64,000 nt of DNA from WTFY01 sp011523795 (GTDB lineage: Bacteria; Pseudomonadota; Gammaproteobacteria; UBA4575), in assembly GCA_965207475.1 (NCBI GenBank), contig OZ242278.1, forward strand, positions 124,001-188,000, in the 5' to 3' direction. The position numbers were made by a program, and so were the translations under genes. This document shows, one piece after another, positions 8,877 through 17,761 of the stretch. The notes under the pieces were generated by a model that saw only the letters and a program-made list of their open reading frames with translations, ran no database searches and had not been told where the DNA came from. Each line of letters begins with the position of its first letter. The first letter of the stretch is position 1.

Positions 8877-9395
8877 TTACAGTCTAGGCATCAATTCGAC
8901 CAGATTGCATGGGCGGGTTCGGTAGTCTAGCTGCTGGGCAAGAAGCTTGTCCCACGCATCGGCACACGCACCTGCAGAACCAGGCAGACAGAATATGTAT
9001 GTTCGGTTTGCAACTCCAGCCACGGCACGTGACTGCAAGGTAGAGGTTTTTATTGCTTCAAATGACAATACTCGGAACATTTCGCCAAACCCGGAAATTT
9101 CCTTGTCCAGAAGGGGCCTGATTGCTTCAGGGGTTCCATCTCGACCGGTAACTCCGGTACCCCCAGTAGTTATGATGACATCAGGCTTGGGTTCGGCAAT
9201 CCAAGGCGATACAATAGCCCTGATTTTGTACATGTCATCGGGGACAATCATCTTTTCAAAGACCTTGTGACGGCCGCGTTGTAGTTTTTCACACAGGATT
9301 TTCCCTGACTGGTCATTGTCTTCTGTACGTGTGTCAGAAATTGTCAGGACAGCAATTTCCAAAGGAATAAATTCACGTTTTTCCTCCTTCTCCAT
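8877..9395 (-). CDS. moaB: Molybdenum cofactor biosynthesis protein MoaB
   Basis: MoaB/Mog-type enzyme or homologue that adenylates molybdopterin before molybdate insertion. The 172 residues show the MoCF-binding signatures TGGTGVTGRD (77-86), GFGEMFR (102-108) and LPGSAGA (137-143). A purine-rich ribosome site precedes the ATG at 9395. It is divergent from moaE across a 91-base AT-rich gap and lies upstream of the aguAB pair on the same strand. Whether it is an active adenylyltransferase like Mog or the regulatory-like E. coli MoaB cannot be settled from motifs alone. Confidence 0.92.
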   Translation of the reverse strand: MEKEEKREFIPLEIAVLTISDTRTEDNDQSGKILCEKLQRGRHKVFEKMIVPDDMYKIRAIVSPWIAEPKPDVIITTGGTGVTGRDGTPEAIRPLLDKEISGFGEMFRVLSFEAIKTSTLQSRAVAGVANRTYIFCLPGSAGACADAWDKLLAQQLDYRTRPCNLVELMPRL

Positions 9396-9486
9396 TCTTG
9401 CTTCTCCATGGATGATTATGATTCATAATGTACAGTATTATGTATACGTTATATAGGGAACTGTTTTTGGGGTGATGCGCTAGATC

Positions 9487-9933
9487 ATGAAAGTAGAGAT
9501 ACGGGATGCCAAATTTGATCCTTGGCAGGAAGTCAAGAGCTATCAGGACCTGCAACTGAATAAACCTGGGAAGTTTGGGGCTACTGCAGTATTTATCGGT
9601 ACTATGAGAGATTTCAATAAAGGTAATGAAATATTTTCAATGTACTTGGAGCATTATCCTGAAATGACCCAAAACCACTTGCTCCAGATTGCACAGGAGG
9701 CTGCTGACAGGTGGGAAATCCTGGATGTCTTGTTGCTGCACCGCACTGGCCGTGTATTTCCCGGTGAACCCATTGTATGTATTGCAGTATGGTCGGCGCA
9801 TCGGGCAGCCGCGTATGAGGCCAATCGTTTTATCATGGAGGATTTAAAGTCCAAGGCACCGATATGGAAGAAGGAAAACTTGAAGACACAGGAACGCTGG
9901 GTACCTGGAAAACAAGGCAAGCCAATCCTATAA
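9487..9933 (+). CDS. moaE: Molybdopterin synthase catalytic subunit MoaE
   Basis: Large subunit of molybdopterin synthase, which transfers sulfur from MoaD thiocarboxylate to precursor Z. The 148-residue product has FIGTMRD (36-42), LEHYPEM, LLHRTGR (84-89), SAHR (103-106) and the C-terminal DLKSKAPIWKKE block with the active-site lysines K121 and K128/K129. Length is normal. moaD is not adjacent, so the partner subunit must be encoded elsewhere. The gene is divergent from moaB and convergent with moeA. Confidence 0.95.
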   Translation: MKVEIRDAKFDPWQEVKSYQDLQLNKPGKFGATAVFIGTMRDFNKGNEIFSMYLEHYPEMTQNHLLQIAQEAADRWEILDVLLLHRTGRVFPGEPIVCIAVWSAHRAAAYEANRFIMEDLKSKAPIWKKENLKTQERWVPGKQGKPIL

Positions 9934-10020
9934 GGTCCGAGAATATCCTGTGTTTCTCTTACAGGTGCATGGGGTTCTAGGAGTTCACTTGGTCTAGTTC
10001 AGAAATATTTCGGGGCTGGC

Positions 10021-11307
10021 TTAGACTACTGCCTCGAATGGCAGCACTTGGACTGTATCACCCGCATCAATACCGGAAGAATCAACAGGCAGTATGATGA
10101 AACAGTTTGCTTCTGTCATGGAACGCAAGACACCCGAGCCCTGCGGCCCCGTTTTAGATACAGTGTACTCTGATTCATCTGCCGAGGTACTGTCTGATCG
10201 TGTCAAGATACCTCTTTGGTATTCAACGCGCCCAGGCCTCTTCCTTAATCTGGAAGAGCAAGTTGCAGTGATTGTGAACGGTTCATTGTAGATGCCGCCC
10301 ATGATTTTTTTTAACGCTGGTTTCACGAATAGATAAAATGTGACCATGACAGAAACTGGATTGCCTGGAAGCCCAAAAAACCAAGCGTTGCTGATACTTC
10401 CAAATGCTAGTGGTCTACCGGGTTTCATGGCGACTTTCCAGAAATTCACTGTACCAATTTTCTGCACGGTTTCTTTTACAAAGTCCGCTTCACCAACAGA
10501 TACACCGCCTGAGGTAATGATGACATCAGCCTGATTCGCTGCATCAGAAAAAGCCTTTTCTATCGCGTTTCTTTCATCCTTAACTACGCCCATGTCGTGA
10601 ATTTCGACCCCTAAACGAGACAACATCCCGTAGAGGGTATAGCGGTTGCTGTCATATATCTGGCCCTTACTCAGCTTTTCTCCCACCTGGCGAAGTTCGT
10701 TACCAGTCGAAAAGAAAGCAACCTTCAATTTTCTGAAAACAACCACTTCATTGACACCGATGGAAGCCAGCAACCCTAGCTCTGCTGGACCAATGTGCTT
10801 TCCCTGGCTTAGCACTGTATCACCAGCCTTGATATCTTCACCCGCAAGCCGTACGTTCTGACCAGGCGAATTGTTGGAGTCAATATAGATCCTGTTTTCT
10901 TGTATTCTGACGCGCTCCTGTATCACTACGGTATCTGATGAATCAGGCAGAGCAGCGCCCGTCATGATTCGAACACATTCGCCACTCTCGATAGGTCCTT
11001 GGTAAGGCTGGCCTGCCCACGAGGTACCGATGACTGTCAAGGCATGTTGATTTTGGGCAGGAATATCTGTTCCCCGGATTGCGTAGCCATCCATAGCTGA
11101 ATTTGTATGGCCAGGCACATTGATTCTTGAGTGAATAGCGCCCGCGGCCAAACATCCCAATGCTTTTCGAATTGGTACAGTTTCAGTTTGCTGAATGACT
11201 TGTACTGTATTCAATATTTGCGACAGGGCTTGTTCGGCATCCAGTGATGCTGGATCAAAGTCATCCACGCAGCTGGAACCGTGGTTTGGGTCTGTTATTA
11301 CCATCAA
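10021..11307 (-). CDS. moeA: Molybdopterin molybdenumtransferase MoeA
   Basis: Inserts molybdate into adenylated molybdopterin. The 428 residues contain PGHTNSAMDGYA (65-76), TGAALP (116-121), FSTGNEL (199-205), TSGGVSVGEAD (265-275), MKPGRPL (294-300) and GLPGNPVSV (312-320), with the small C-terminal domain IV after about residue 350. All blocks of a complete MoeA are present. It faces moaE with 87 bases between the stops, which makes this a scattered Moco locus lacking moaA, moaC and moaD. Confidence 0.95.
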   Translation of the reverse strand: MMVITDPNHGSSCVDDFDPASLDAEQALSQILNTVQVIQQTETVPIRKALGCLAAGAIHSRINVPGHTNSAMDGYAIRGTDIPAQNQHALTVIGTSWAGQPYQGPIESGECVRIMTGAALPDSSDTVVIQERVRIQENRIYIDSNNSPGQNVRLAGEDIKAGDTVLSQGKHIGPAELGLLASIGVNEVVVFRKLKVAFFSTGNELRQVGEKLSKGQIYDSNRYTLYGMLSRLGVEIHDMGVVKDERNAIEKAFSDAANQADVIITSGGVSVGEADFVKETVQKIGTVNFWKVAMKPGRPLAFGSISNAWFFGLPGNPVSVMVTFYLFVKPALKKIMGGIYNEPFTITATCSSRLRKRPGRVEYQRGILTRSDSTSADESEYTVSKTGPQGSGVLRSMTEANCFIILPVDSSGIDAGDTVQVLPFEAVV

Positions 11308-11576
11308 ATATTCCTCGGCTATTCTTCTGCCTATTATAATTACGAGCTGCTGGGTACGAAATCTCTTTTCAGTGGATGCCCGTTCAATGCCCCATTATAG
11401 GGCGTCCAAGTTAATCGGTAGTGGTTGTCTGCCTTTTGCAAAGCCTTGCTGTATTGATGTTGGATGGTTCTCAACGGGTGACGGTTCGACTAGGCAGGAG
11501 AACTGTCGCGGCCAATTGCATTACAATATTGTCAATTCATGTGAGCTAAGTTAGGACACGGTTCAAGGAGTTACTG

Positions 11577-14000
11577 ATGACCCTTATAATTTGGGTGTTA
11601 GCCATAGGCAGCTTGATCTTCGGACTTGCTAAGGCCGGGTGGTCATATCTCATATGGACTTTGGTCGTAGGCAGCGGCCTATTGGTTCTAACACTGACAG
11701 GCTGTTTATCAGTAATTTTCGGGATTTTTATTTGGGCTTTGTATGTTCTTCTCGCATTGCTCAATGCACACGAGCTGCGCGTCAGAATTTTGAGTAAGCC
11801 AATGCTTGCTTATATCCGAAGGGTATTACCACCGATGTCAGATACCGAGCGCGAGGCAGTCGAGGCGGGTACTACTTGGTGGGAAGCAGAGTTATTTCGG
11901 GGAAACCCGGACTGGCACAAGCTTCTTGCTCATAAGACATCTGAGCTTTCCCCAGAAGAACAGGCATTTTTGGACGGACCAGTCGAAGAGTTTTGCCAGA
12001 TGATTGATGACTGGGAGATTACTAACGATCTCAATGACTTGTCAGATAAATCTTGGGAGTATCTCAAGAAGAACAAGTTTTTCGGGATGATCATTCCGAA
12101 AAAATACGGTGGCTTGGAGTTTTCCGCAGTCGCTCATTCGTCAGTAGTGATGAAAATTTCCTCCCGTAGCAGCAGTGCAGCCGTTACAGTAATGGTACCG
12201 AACTCGTTGGGACCTGCAGAGCTCCTGTTGCATTATGGAACAGATGAGCAAAAAGATTATTACCTGCCTCGTCTCGCCGTAGGAGATGAAATTCCCTGTT
12301 TTGCCTTAACCAGCCCTCAAGCTGGTTCGGACGCAAGCGCCATATCCGATACAGGCGTGGTCTGCAAAGGACAGCATGAAGGGGAAGAGGTTTTGGGTTT
12401 ACGTCTGAACTGGGCAAAACGCTATATAACTTTGGGACCAGTTGCGACCGTACTCGGCTTAGCATTCAAAGTTTATGATCCTGAACACTTGCTAGGTGAC
12501 CATGAAGACCTTGGCATTACCTGTGCACTGATACCTACGAACCTTTCGGGAATCAGCATCGGCACTCGGCACAACCCTCTCAATTCATCCATTCAGAATG
12601 GACCAAACTGGGGTGAGGATGTGTTTATTCCGCTTGACTGGGTCATAGGTGGGCAAAAGCAAATCGGTAAGGGTTGGCGCATGCTTGTGGAATGCCTTTC
12701 TGTGGGGCGTGGAATCTCATTGCCTGCATTGGGCGCAGGTGCGGGAAAGTTTTCCAGCTACATGACCGGTGCGTATGCCAGGATTCGCAACCAGTTCGGA
12801 ATTCCCATTGGAAAATTTGAAGGAGTTGAAGAGGCCTTATGCAGGATTGGGGGTTTGACTTACATGATGGAAGCTGGGCGCAGGTTCACTGCTTCAGCAA
12901 TTGACCATGGTGAAAGGCCCTCTGTGGCTACGGCTATACTCAAGTATCACAATACGGAAGGAATGCGCCAGGTGGTCAATGATGCAATGGATGTGCATGG
13001 AGGGCGTGGAATCTGCCTGGGACCAAGCAACTATCTTGGCCGCATGTACCAGTCCATGCCAATCAGCATCACTGTTGAAGGTGCCAACATACTGGTCCGT
13101 AGCCTGATTATTTTTGGTCAAGGTGCGATGCGTTGCCATCCGTATTTGGTTGCTGAAATGAATGCAGCATCCAATTCCGACCGGGAGGCAGGGTTGAAAG
13201 AGTTTGATCAGGCTTTGTTCAAGCATCTTGGATACACGGTTCGAAACGGGGCAAGATCATTCCTGTATGGGTTAACTCGAAGCTGGCTGGCACCGAGTCC
13301 TGAGCGAGGGCCTGCAAGCAGATATTTCAGGTGTTTGGCCAGAATGAGTGCAAGCTATGCATTTGCATCTGATTTAGCCATGTTGTTCCTGGGAGGAAAG
13401 CTCAAGCGAAAAGAGAAGCTGTCAGGCCGTTTCGCAGATGCCCTCGGCCATATGTATCTTTGTTCTGCAGTGCTGAAGTATTATCAGGATACAGGCCGAC
13501 CTGCAGCGGATTATCCACTTTTGGAGTGGAGTGCCAGATATTGCCTTTACAGGGTGCAGGATGCGCTAGATCAAATTTTGCGCAATTTTCCCTCACCTTT
13601 CATGGGCCAGTTACTTCGGGTTATCGTTTTCCCAACAGGCAAAAGCTTGCGTTACCCGGATGACTCGATTGGTCATCTCGTAGCAAAAATTCTTATCGAA
13701 CCTTCAACTGTTCGGGACAGGCTCACAGACGGTATATTTAAATGCACGGACCCACGAGATGCTATAGGGCGGGTGCAGCATGCGTTTGATGCAGTAGTCG
13801 CTGCAAAGGGTGTAGAACGTAAACTGAAAAAAGCTCGAATTATTCCACCTAAGCTGGGTATAGCTCAAAGTTGGTTAGAGGGAGCAGTTGCCCAAGGCGT
13901 GATTTCAGAGGAGGAAGCAGATTTGATGGAGAAGGCGCACATTGCTACTCAATCTGCAATTATGGTTGATGATTTTTCGTATGAAACAAAAATAAGCTGA
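11577..14000 (+). CDS. fadE: Membrane-anchored acyl-CoA dehydrogenase FadE
   Basis: FAD-dependent acyl-CoA dehydrogenase for the first step of fatty acid beta-oxidation. At 807 residues it is close to E. coli FadE (814). It has a hydrophobic N terminus with two or three membrane segments (residues 1-63), N-terminal and middle ACAD domains (about 85-320), an FAD-binding C-terminal helical domain (about 330-500, including NDAMDVHGGRGICLGP) and the gamma-type DUF1974 extension to the end. The start ATG at 11577 follows GGAGT. It stands alone in its own transcription unit; other beta-oxidation genes are not in the window. Confidence 0.95.
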   Translation: MTLIIWVLAIGSLIFGLAKAGWSYLIWTLVVGSGLLVLTLTGCLSVIFGIFIWALYVLLALLNAHELRVRILSKPMLAYIRRVLPPMSDTEREAVEAGTTWWEAELFRGNPDWHKLLAHKTSELSPEEQAFLDGPVEEFCQMIDDWEITNDLNDLSDKSWEYLKKNKFFGMIIPKKYGGLEFSAVAHSSVVMKISSRSSSAAVTVMVPNSLGPAELLLHYGTDEQKDYYLPRLAVGDEIPCFALTSPQAGSDASAISDTGVVCKGQHEGEEVLGLRLNWAKRYITLGPVATVLGLAFKVYDPEHLLGDHEDLGITCALIPTNLSGISIGTRHNPLNSSIQNGPNWGEDVFIPLDWVIGGQKQIGKGWRMLVECLSVGRGISLPALGAGAGKFSSYMTGAYARIRNQFGIPIGKFEGVEEALCRIGGLTYMMEAGRRFTASAIDHGERPSVATAILKYHNTEGMRQVVNDAMDVHGGRGICLGPSNYLGRMYQSMPISITVEGANILVRSLIIFGQGAMRCHPYLVAEMNAASNSDREAGLKEFDQALFKHLGYTVRNGARSFLYGLTRSWLAPSPERGPASRYFRCLARMSASYAFASDLAMLFLGGKLKRKEKLSGRFADALGHMYLCSAVLKYYQDTGRPAADYPLLEWSARYCLYRVQDALDQILRNFPSPFMGQLLRVIVFPTGKSLRYPDDSIGHLVAKILIEPSTVRDRLTDGIFKCTDPRDAIGRVQHAFDAVVAAKGVERKLKKARIIPPKLGIAQSWLEGAVAQGVISEEEADLMEKAHIATQSAIMVDDFSYETKIS

Positions 14001-14106
14001 AGTGACAAAATCAGTCATGTAATCTACTGTGGAGCCGTTGAGCAGGCAAGTGTAGAAAATTTAGCTGTCTGCCTCACATTTGATTAGACGTCTTGCTTGC
14101 GAGAGG

Positions 14107-14151
14107 CTATCCTATTAAAGCTTCTCACACAGTATCCTGATGAGAGGATAG
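14107..14151 (+). repeat. Nested inverted repeat upstream of the ankyrin gene
   Basis: CTATCCT at 14107-14113 is mirrored by AGGATAG at 14145-14151, and within the spacer CTCA pairs with TGAG next to the outer arm. It lies about 60 bases before the ankyrin start and could fold as an RNA stem or serve as a binding site; function is unknown. Confidence 0.3.
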
Positions 14152-14212
14152 GTGTGCCATAATCTGTGTATTAGAGTTCAATTTTTGGTAGGTTTGATTC
14201 AACATAAACGAG

Positions 14213-14710
14213 ATGAAAGATCTTGACTGGAATACGATTGATTTTTTTGAGATTGCAACTGTGGCAGGCGTGACGTCTAGGCTCAATTCGGGGGCTGATG
14301 TCAATGCGCAGGATCAATGCGGCTACACTCCGCTGCATTTTGCAGCTGCATTCAACAGTGACCCAGCTGTTGTTAAGACTTTGCTGAATGCAGGAGCAAA
14401 TTTGCAGGCAGCAGACCATGAATGGGGGGCAACCCCCTTGCACTGGGGAGCTTGGTCCAGTAAAAATCCTTCTGTCATCACAGCGTTGCTGGACAATGGT
14501 GCTGACCCAAATGCTCAGGATAAAGGTGGCGGTACACCGCTTCACGCTGCTGCATTTAACAACTCTAATCCAGCAATTGTTAACGTATTGCTGGATGCTG
14601 GTGCTAAAACAGATATACGAGACAAAGAATCAGACAAAACTCCTTTAGACTATGTAGAAGATAACGCTGCACTGAAGGGAACAAATGCGTACAGGCGACT
14701 GATGAAGTAA
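14213..14710 (+). CDS. Ankyrin repeat protein
   Basis: A 165-residue protein composed almost wholly of ankyrin repeats. Four units can be aligned from about residue 19: GADVNAQDQCGYTPLHFAA, GANLQAADHEWGATPLHWG, GADPNAQDKGGGTPLHAAA and GAKTDIRDKESDKTPLDYV. There is no signal peptide or membrane helix, so it is probably a cytoplasmic protein-binding module. The repeats are well kept, suggesting a functional gene. No partner is indicated by neighbours: it sits alone between fadE and a long gap. Confidence 0.85.
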   Translation: MKDLDWNTIDFFEIATVAGVTSRLNSGADVNAQDQCGYTPLHFAAAFNSDPAVVKTLLNAGANLQAADHEWGATPLHWGAWSSKNPSVITALLDNGADPNAQDKGGGTPLHAAAFNNSNPAIVNVLLDAGAKTDIRDKESDKTPLDYVEDNAALKGTNAYRRLMK

Positions 14711-15065
14711 TAAGGTATAGCTGTCCTGATACTGATTTGCCGCAAGTCTAGGTGTGATACAGGGGCCCCATTCTAGTACCTGGAAGACATTTTCAGGACT
14801 GCCCAACGCAATGAGAGTACTTCGTTCCGGTTGAAGTTACCGACCTTAGGCCAGCACAAAATTATTCTATTTCAATCAAGGAAAAGAATATTCTTGCTGG
14901 TTTGGAAATAAAGACCCAGGGTCGTCAGCAGGCTCAGGGTCCATGTAATCAATACAGGGACAGCCAAAACCGGCCATCAACTAGATGCGATTGTAGCCGA
15001 GAAGAAGTGCCTTTCTGGTGCAGCATTGGCTTGGTTTCTACATTCTATCTGGGTTCCGTTTGGCT
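14711..15065 (+). other. Intergenic stretch without recognised gene
   Basis: About 355 bases between the convergent ankyrin and Smr-domain genes. A 63-codon open frame at 14902-15093 is present, but it has cysteine-rich, low-plausibility composition, lacks a ribosome site and runs into the end of the opposite-strand gene, so it is not called. No clear terminator hairpin was seen. Confidence 0.4.
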
Positions 15066-15623
15066 TCAGGCAATAGATTTCAATAATACATAGACTGCTC
15101 CCGTACCCCCATCAGCAGGTCTAGCAGAGCAAAAAGCCAGTACTTCACTTCTTTTTCGCAGCCATTGATTGACCATGGGCTTAAGTTTTGGCCCTTTGTT
15201 GCTGGAGCCATAACCCTTGCCATGGATAATCTGGACACAGCGAATGTTGTCCTCGCGAGCAGCTCGCAGGAAGTGTGTGATAGCTGACTGGGCTTCTGTG
15301 ATTGTCATACCATGTAAATCAAGTTCGGCTCCGACACTGTATTGTCCTTTTTTAAGTTTTCGAAATGTGCTTTTCTGAATTCTGTGCCCACGAAATGACA
15401 GGCTGTCACCAGGTTGCAGATCTTCAAATTCCAGACTTACATCAAGAGATTCCTCTAATACTTTCATCTGGTCCTTCAGAGTTTCTCTGGGAACCGGAGA
15501 GGGTTTGGGCACACCTTTCTCTTCAACTCGATTTGAATGATTCGAGCCCAGGGGTTTTACATTCCTGATGAGATCTGCAAAACGAGTCTGCTTTCCTGGA
15601 TGAGAGGGGTTCTGCCGAGACAT
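15066..15623 (-). CDS. Smr-domain protein (YdaL/SmrA type)
   Basis: Small MutS-related domain protein with a putative DNA or RNA endonuclease fold. The 185 residues have a basic, low-order N-terminal half and a C-terminal Smr domain from about residue 97. LDLHGM (101-106), IIHGKGYGS (132-140) and GGTGAVYVLL (172-181) are the canonical Smr signature elements. There is no MutS core, so it belongs to the stand-alone gammaproteobacterial SmrA/SmrB type. It is divergent from surE with 94 bases between the starts. Confidence 0.9.
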   Translation of the reverse strand: MSRQNPSHPGKQTRFADLIRNVKPLGSNHSNRVEEKGVPKPSPVPRETLKDQMKVLEESLDVSLEFEDLQPGDSLSFRGHRIQKSTFRKLKKGQYSVGAELDLHGMTITEAQSAITHFLRAAREDNIRCVQIIHGKGYGSSNKGPKLKPMVNQWLRKRSEVLAFCSARPADGGTGAVYVLLKSIA

Positions 15624-15717
15624 ATATAAATTCCATTTTGGCGCATTAATTTGCTAGGATTCGTGACATATTTTAGTTTGATTCTACTTCCCACAGTAAC
15701 AATTTTTCACAGTAGTA

Positions 15718-16473
15718 ATGCATCTGTTACTCAGCAATGATGATGGTATAAATTCAGAAGGGCTTAAGGTTCTGGCAAAAGCACTCTCTCCCTTGGGCAA
15801 GATTACTGTAGTGGCTCCAAGCCGAGACCATAGCGCATCCAGCAACTCCCTGACGCTTGACGCACCAATTCGTGCGTATTCAGCTACAGAAAACTGGTAT
15901 AGCATTGAGGGTACCCCCACAGATTGTGTACATCTTGCGATTACAGGCTTGATTGAAGACGAGCCTGACATAGTTATTGCAGGGATCAACATGGGAGCCA
16001 ACCTGGGGGATGACGTGATATATTCTGGTACGGTTGCTGCTGCCATGGAGGGTCGTTTCTTGGGTTTGCCAGCAGTAGCCATTTCAGCCACTTCCCGCAG
16101 GCCATGCAATTTGCCAGTCTGCGCGAAAGTCAGCCATGAAATTATCTCCAAGCTTGCTACGAAGCAATTACCACAGGATTTGATTATAAACGTCAATATA
16201 CCCGATGTGCCAAAACATGAGATACGAGGCATGAAGACTACCCGCCTAGGCAGTCGACACAAGGCCGAACCAGTGATCAAATCTTTTGACCCGCGCGGGA
16301 AGCCCATATACTGGGTAGGTGCGGCGGGACCTGAGCAGGATGCCGGCCCTGGCACAGATTTTCATGCAGTCAAAAACGGGTATGTTTCAGTTACACCTCT
16401 GCACCTTGACCTTACTCATTACAAGGCTATGAAACCTGTAGAGGAGTGGATATCCGAGTGCAAGATAGCTTGA
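15718..16473 (+). CDS. surE: 5'/3'-nucleotidase SurE
   Basis: Survival protein SurE, a metal-dependent nucleoside monophosphate phosphatase. The 251-residue product begins MHLLLSNDDG with the metal-binding D8 and D9. S39 lies in DHSASSNSL and N91 in GINMGANLGDDVIYSGTV, completing the active site. The length is normal. It opens the conserved gamma string surE-pcm-yqaA-nlpD, with pcm starting about 50 bases downstream. The ATG at 15718 is the only sensible start because the conserved N terminus begins there. Confidence 0.96.
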   Translation: MHLLLSNDDGINSEGLKVLAKALSPLGKITVVAPSRDHSASSNSLTLDAPIRAYSATENWYSIEGTPTDCVHLAITGLIEDEPDIVIAGINMGANLGDDVIYSGTVAAAMEGRFLGLPAVAISATSRRPCNLPVCAKVSHEIISKLATKQLPQDLIINVNIPDVPKHEIRGMKTTRLGSRHKAEPVIKSFDPRGKPIYWVGAAGPEQDAGPGTDFHAVKNGYVSVTPLHLDLTHYKAMKPVEEWISECKIA

Positions 16474-16525
16474 TCATTTGGTAACTCAGTAACTAGTGAA
16501 GCACATGCAACTAGAAGGAAAAGGC

Positions 16526-17167
16526 ATGACTTCGCAGCGCACACGTGATCGTTTGGTTGCACGCCTGAAAGCACGTGGCATCCAGGACACACGTGTACTG
16601 GATGCTTTGCGCATGACGCCAAGGCACCTGTTTGTAGACGAAGCCTTGTCTTCACGCGCCTACGAAGACATTGCCTTGCCTATTGGCCACAAGCAGACAA
16701 TTTCGCAACCTTACGTTGTTGCCTGTATGACGCAGGCAATAATGTTCGATGGCGTACCAAAAAAAGTTCTAGAGATAGGTACCGGGTCGGGTTATCAAGC
16801 AGCAGTTCTCGCTGCACTGGTCAATCAAGTTTACACTGTTGAACGAATTGAGCCTCTCTATCGGCAGGCACGATTACGGGCAATGCGTCTGGGTTTGCGC
16901 AATATCAGGTTCAAGTTGTCGGATGGGGTTATGGGCTGGGAAGGCTATGCTCCATATGATGCGGTAGTAGTGACTGCAGCACCAAGCGAAATTCCATCTG
17001 CGCTTATAGATCAGCTGGCAGAAAATGGACGGCTTGTGATTCCTGTAGGTGAGTCACCGGGTTCACAGAACTTGGTTCTGCTACGCAAGGTCCGAGGATG
17101 TCTTGAGCAGGAAAACCTAGGGGGCGTGAGTTTTGTGCCATTGATCCAGGGTATGGTTAATACGTAG
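16526..17167 (+). CDS. pcm: Protein-L-isoaspartate O-methyltransferase
   Basis: Methylates L-isoaspartyl residues in damaged proteins using SAM, which leads to their repair. From the ATG at 16526 the product is 213 residues, close to E. coli Pcm (208), with TISQPY (58-63) and the SAM loop VLEIGTGSGYQ (81-91). This start is preferred over the upstream GTG 16496 and ATG 16505 because AGAAGGA lies about six bases before it and the N terminus then matches the family. It is part of the surE-pcm-yqaA-nlpD run. Confidence 0.95.
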   Translation: MTSQRTRDRLVARLKARGIQDTRVLDALRMTPRHLFVDEALSSRAYEDIALPIGHKQTISQPYVVACMTQAIMFDGVPKKVLEIGTGSGYQAAVLAALVNQVYTVERIEPLYRQARLRAMRLGLRNIRFKLSDGVMGWEGYAPYDAVVVTAAPSEIPSALIDQLAENGRLVIPVGESPGSQNLVLLRKVRGCLEQENLGGVSFVPLIQGMVNT

Positions 17168-17182
17168 CAACTTGTAGTAGTT

Positions 17183-17761
17183 ATGTTTGCAAGCCTCTGG
17201 GAAAAAATGATGGCCTATTCTAAGCATCCTCATGCAAGCTACTATCTGGCTGGATTAAGTTTCATAGAGTCATCTTTTTTTCCAGTGCCACCGGATGTAT
17301 TGCTTGCACCTATGTCAGTAGCAAGGCCAGACCGCGCCTGGTGGTTTGCGTGTCTTACAACCGTTGCCTCTGTTTTAGGCGGTGTATTCGGATATGCGCT
17401 TGGAGCCTTTGCATATGAGTATATCGAGCCTTGGCTGCAAAGCTCTTCCTATTGGCCAGAGTTTGAAACTACGAAAGCTTGGCTTGGTGAGTGGGGAGTA
17501 TGGATAATTTTAGTTGCAGGATTTTCTCCCATTCCATACAAGCTGTTTACAATCACTGCCGGATTCTTATCTCTTGCGATTATCCCGTTTTTAGTTGCAT
17601 CCTTTATTGGAAGGGGAGCCCGGTTTTTTCTGGTTGCAGGATTGCTTAAGTATGCTGGGCCCAAGTTCGAACCTTGGGTAATGAAGCATGTAGAAGTGCT
17701 TGGTTGGATAACAGTACTACTGCTTGTTTTGGCTCTTAGTTACTCCATGTATTTCTATTGA
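17183..17761 (+). CDS. yqaA: YqaA family inner membrane protein (DedA/SNARE-like)
   Basis: A 192-residue membrane protein of the VTT/DedA-like YqaA group. It has about five hydrophobic segments, the motif FIESSFFPVPPDVLLAPM near residues 27-44, and a glycine-rich block resembling the DedA core (ILVAGFSPIPYKLFTITAG, about 112-130) followed by GRGARFF. Position between pcm and nlpD matches many gammaproteobacteria. The molecular function of this group is not settled; DedA relatives have been linked to lipid scrambling and membrane homeostasis. The stop overlaps the start of nlpD by four bases. Confidence 0.9.
   Translation: MFASLWEKMMAYSKHPHASYYLAGLSFIESSFFPVPPDVLLAPMSVARPDRAWWFACLTTVASVLGGVFGYALGAFAYEYIEPWLQSSSYWPEFETTKAWLGEWGVWIILVAGFSPIPYKLFTITAGFLSLAIIPFLVASFIGRGARFFLVAGLLKYAGPKFEPWVMKHVEVLGWITVLLLVLALSYSMYFY

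Noticed and set aside
14902..15093. 63-codon ORF between the ankyrin and Smr genes
   Set aside because: No ribosome site, unlikely composition and overlap with the end of the Smr gene.
15684..16355. 223-codon open frame antisense to surE
   Set aside because: It mirrors the surE codons, has no domain features and overlaps a fully conserved gene.
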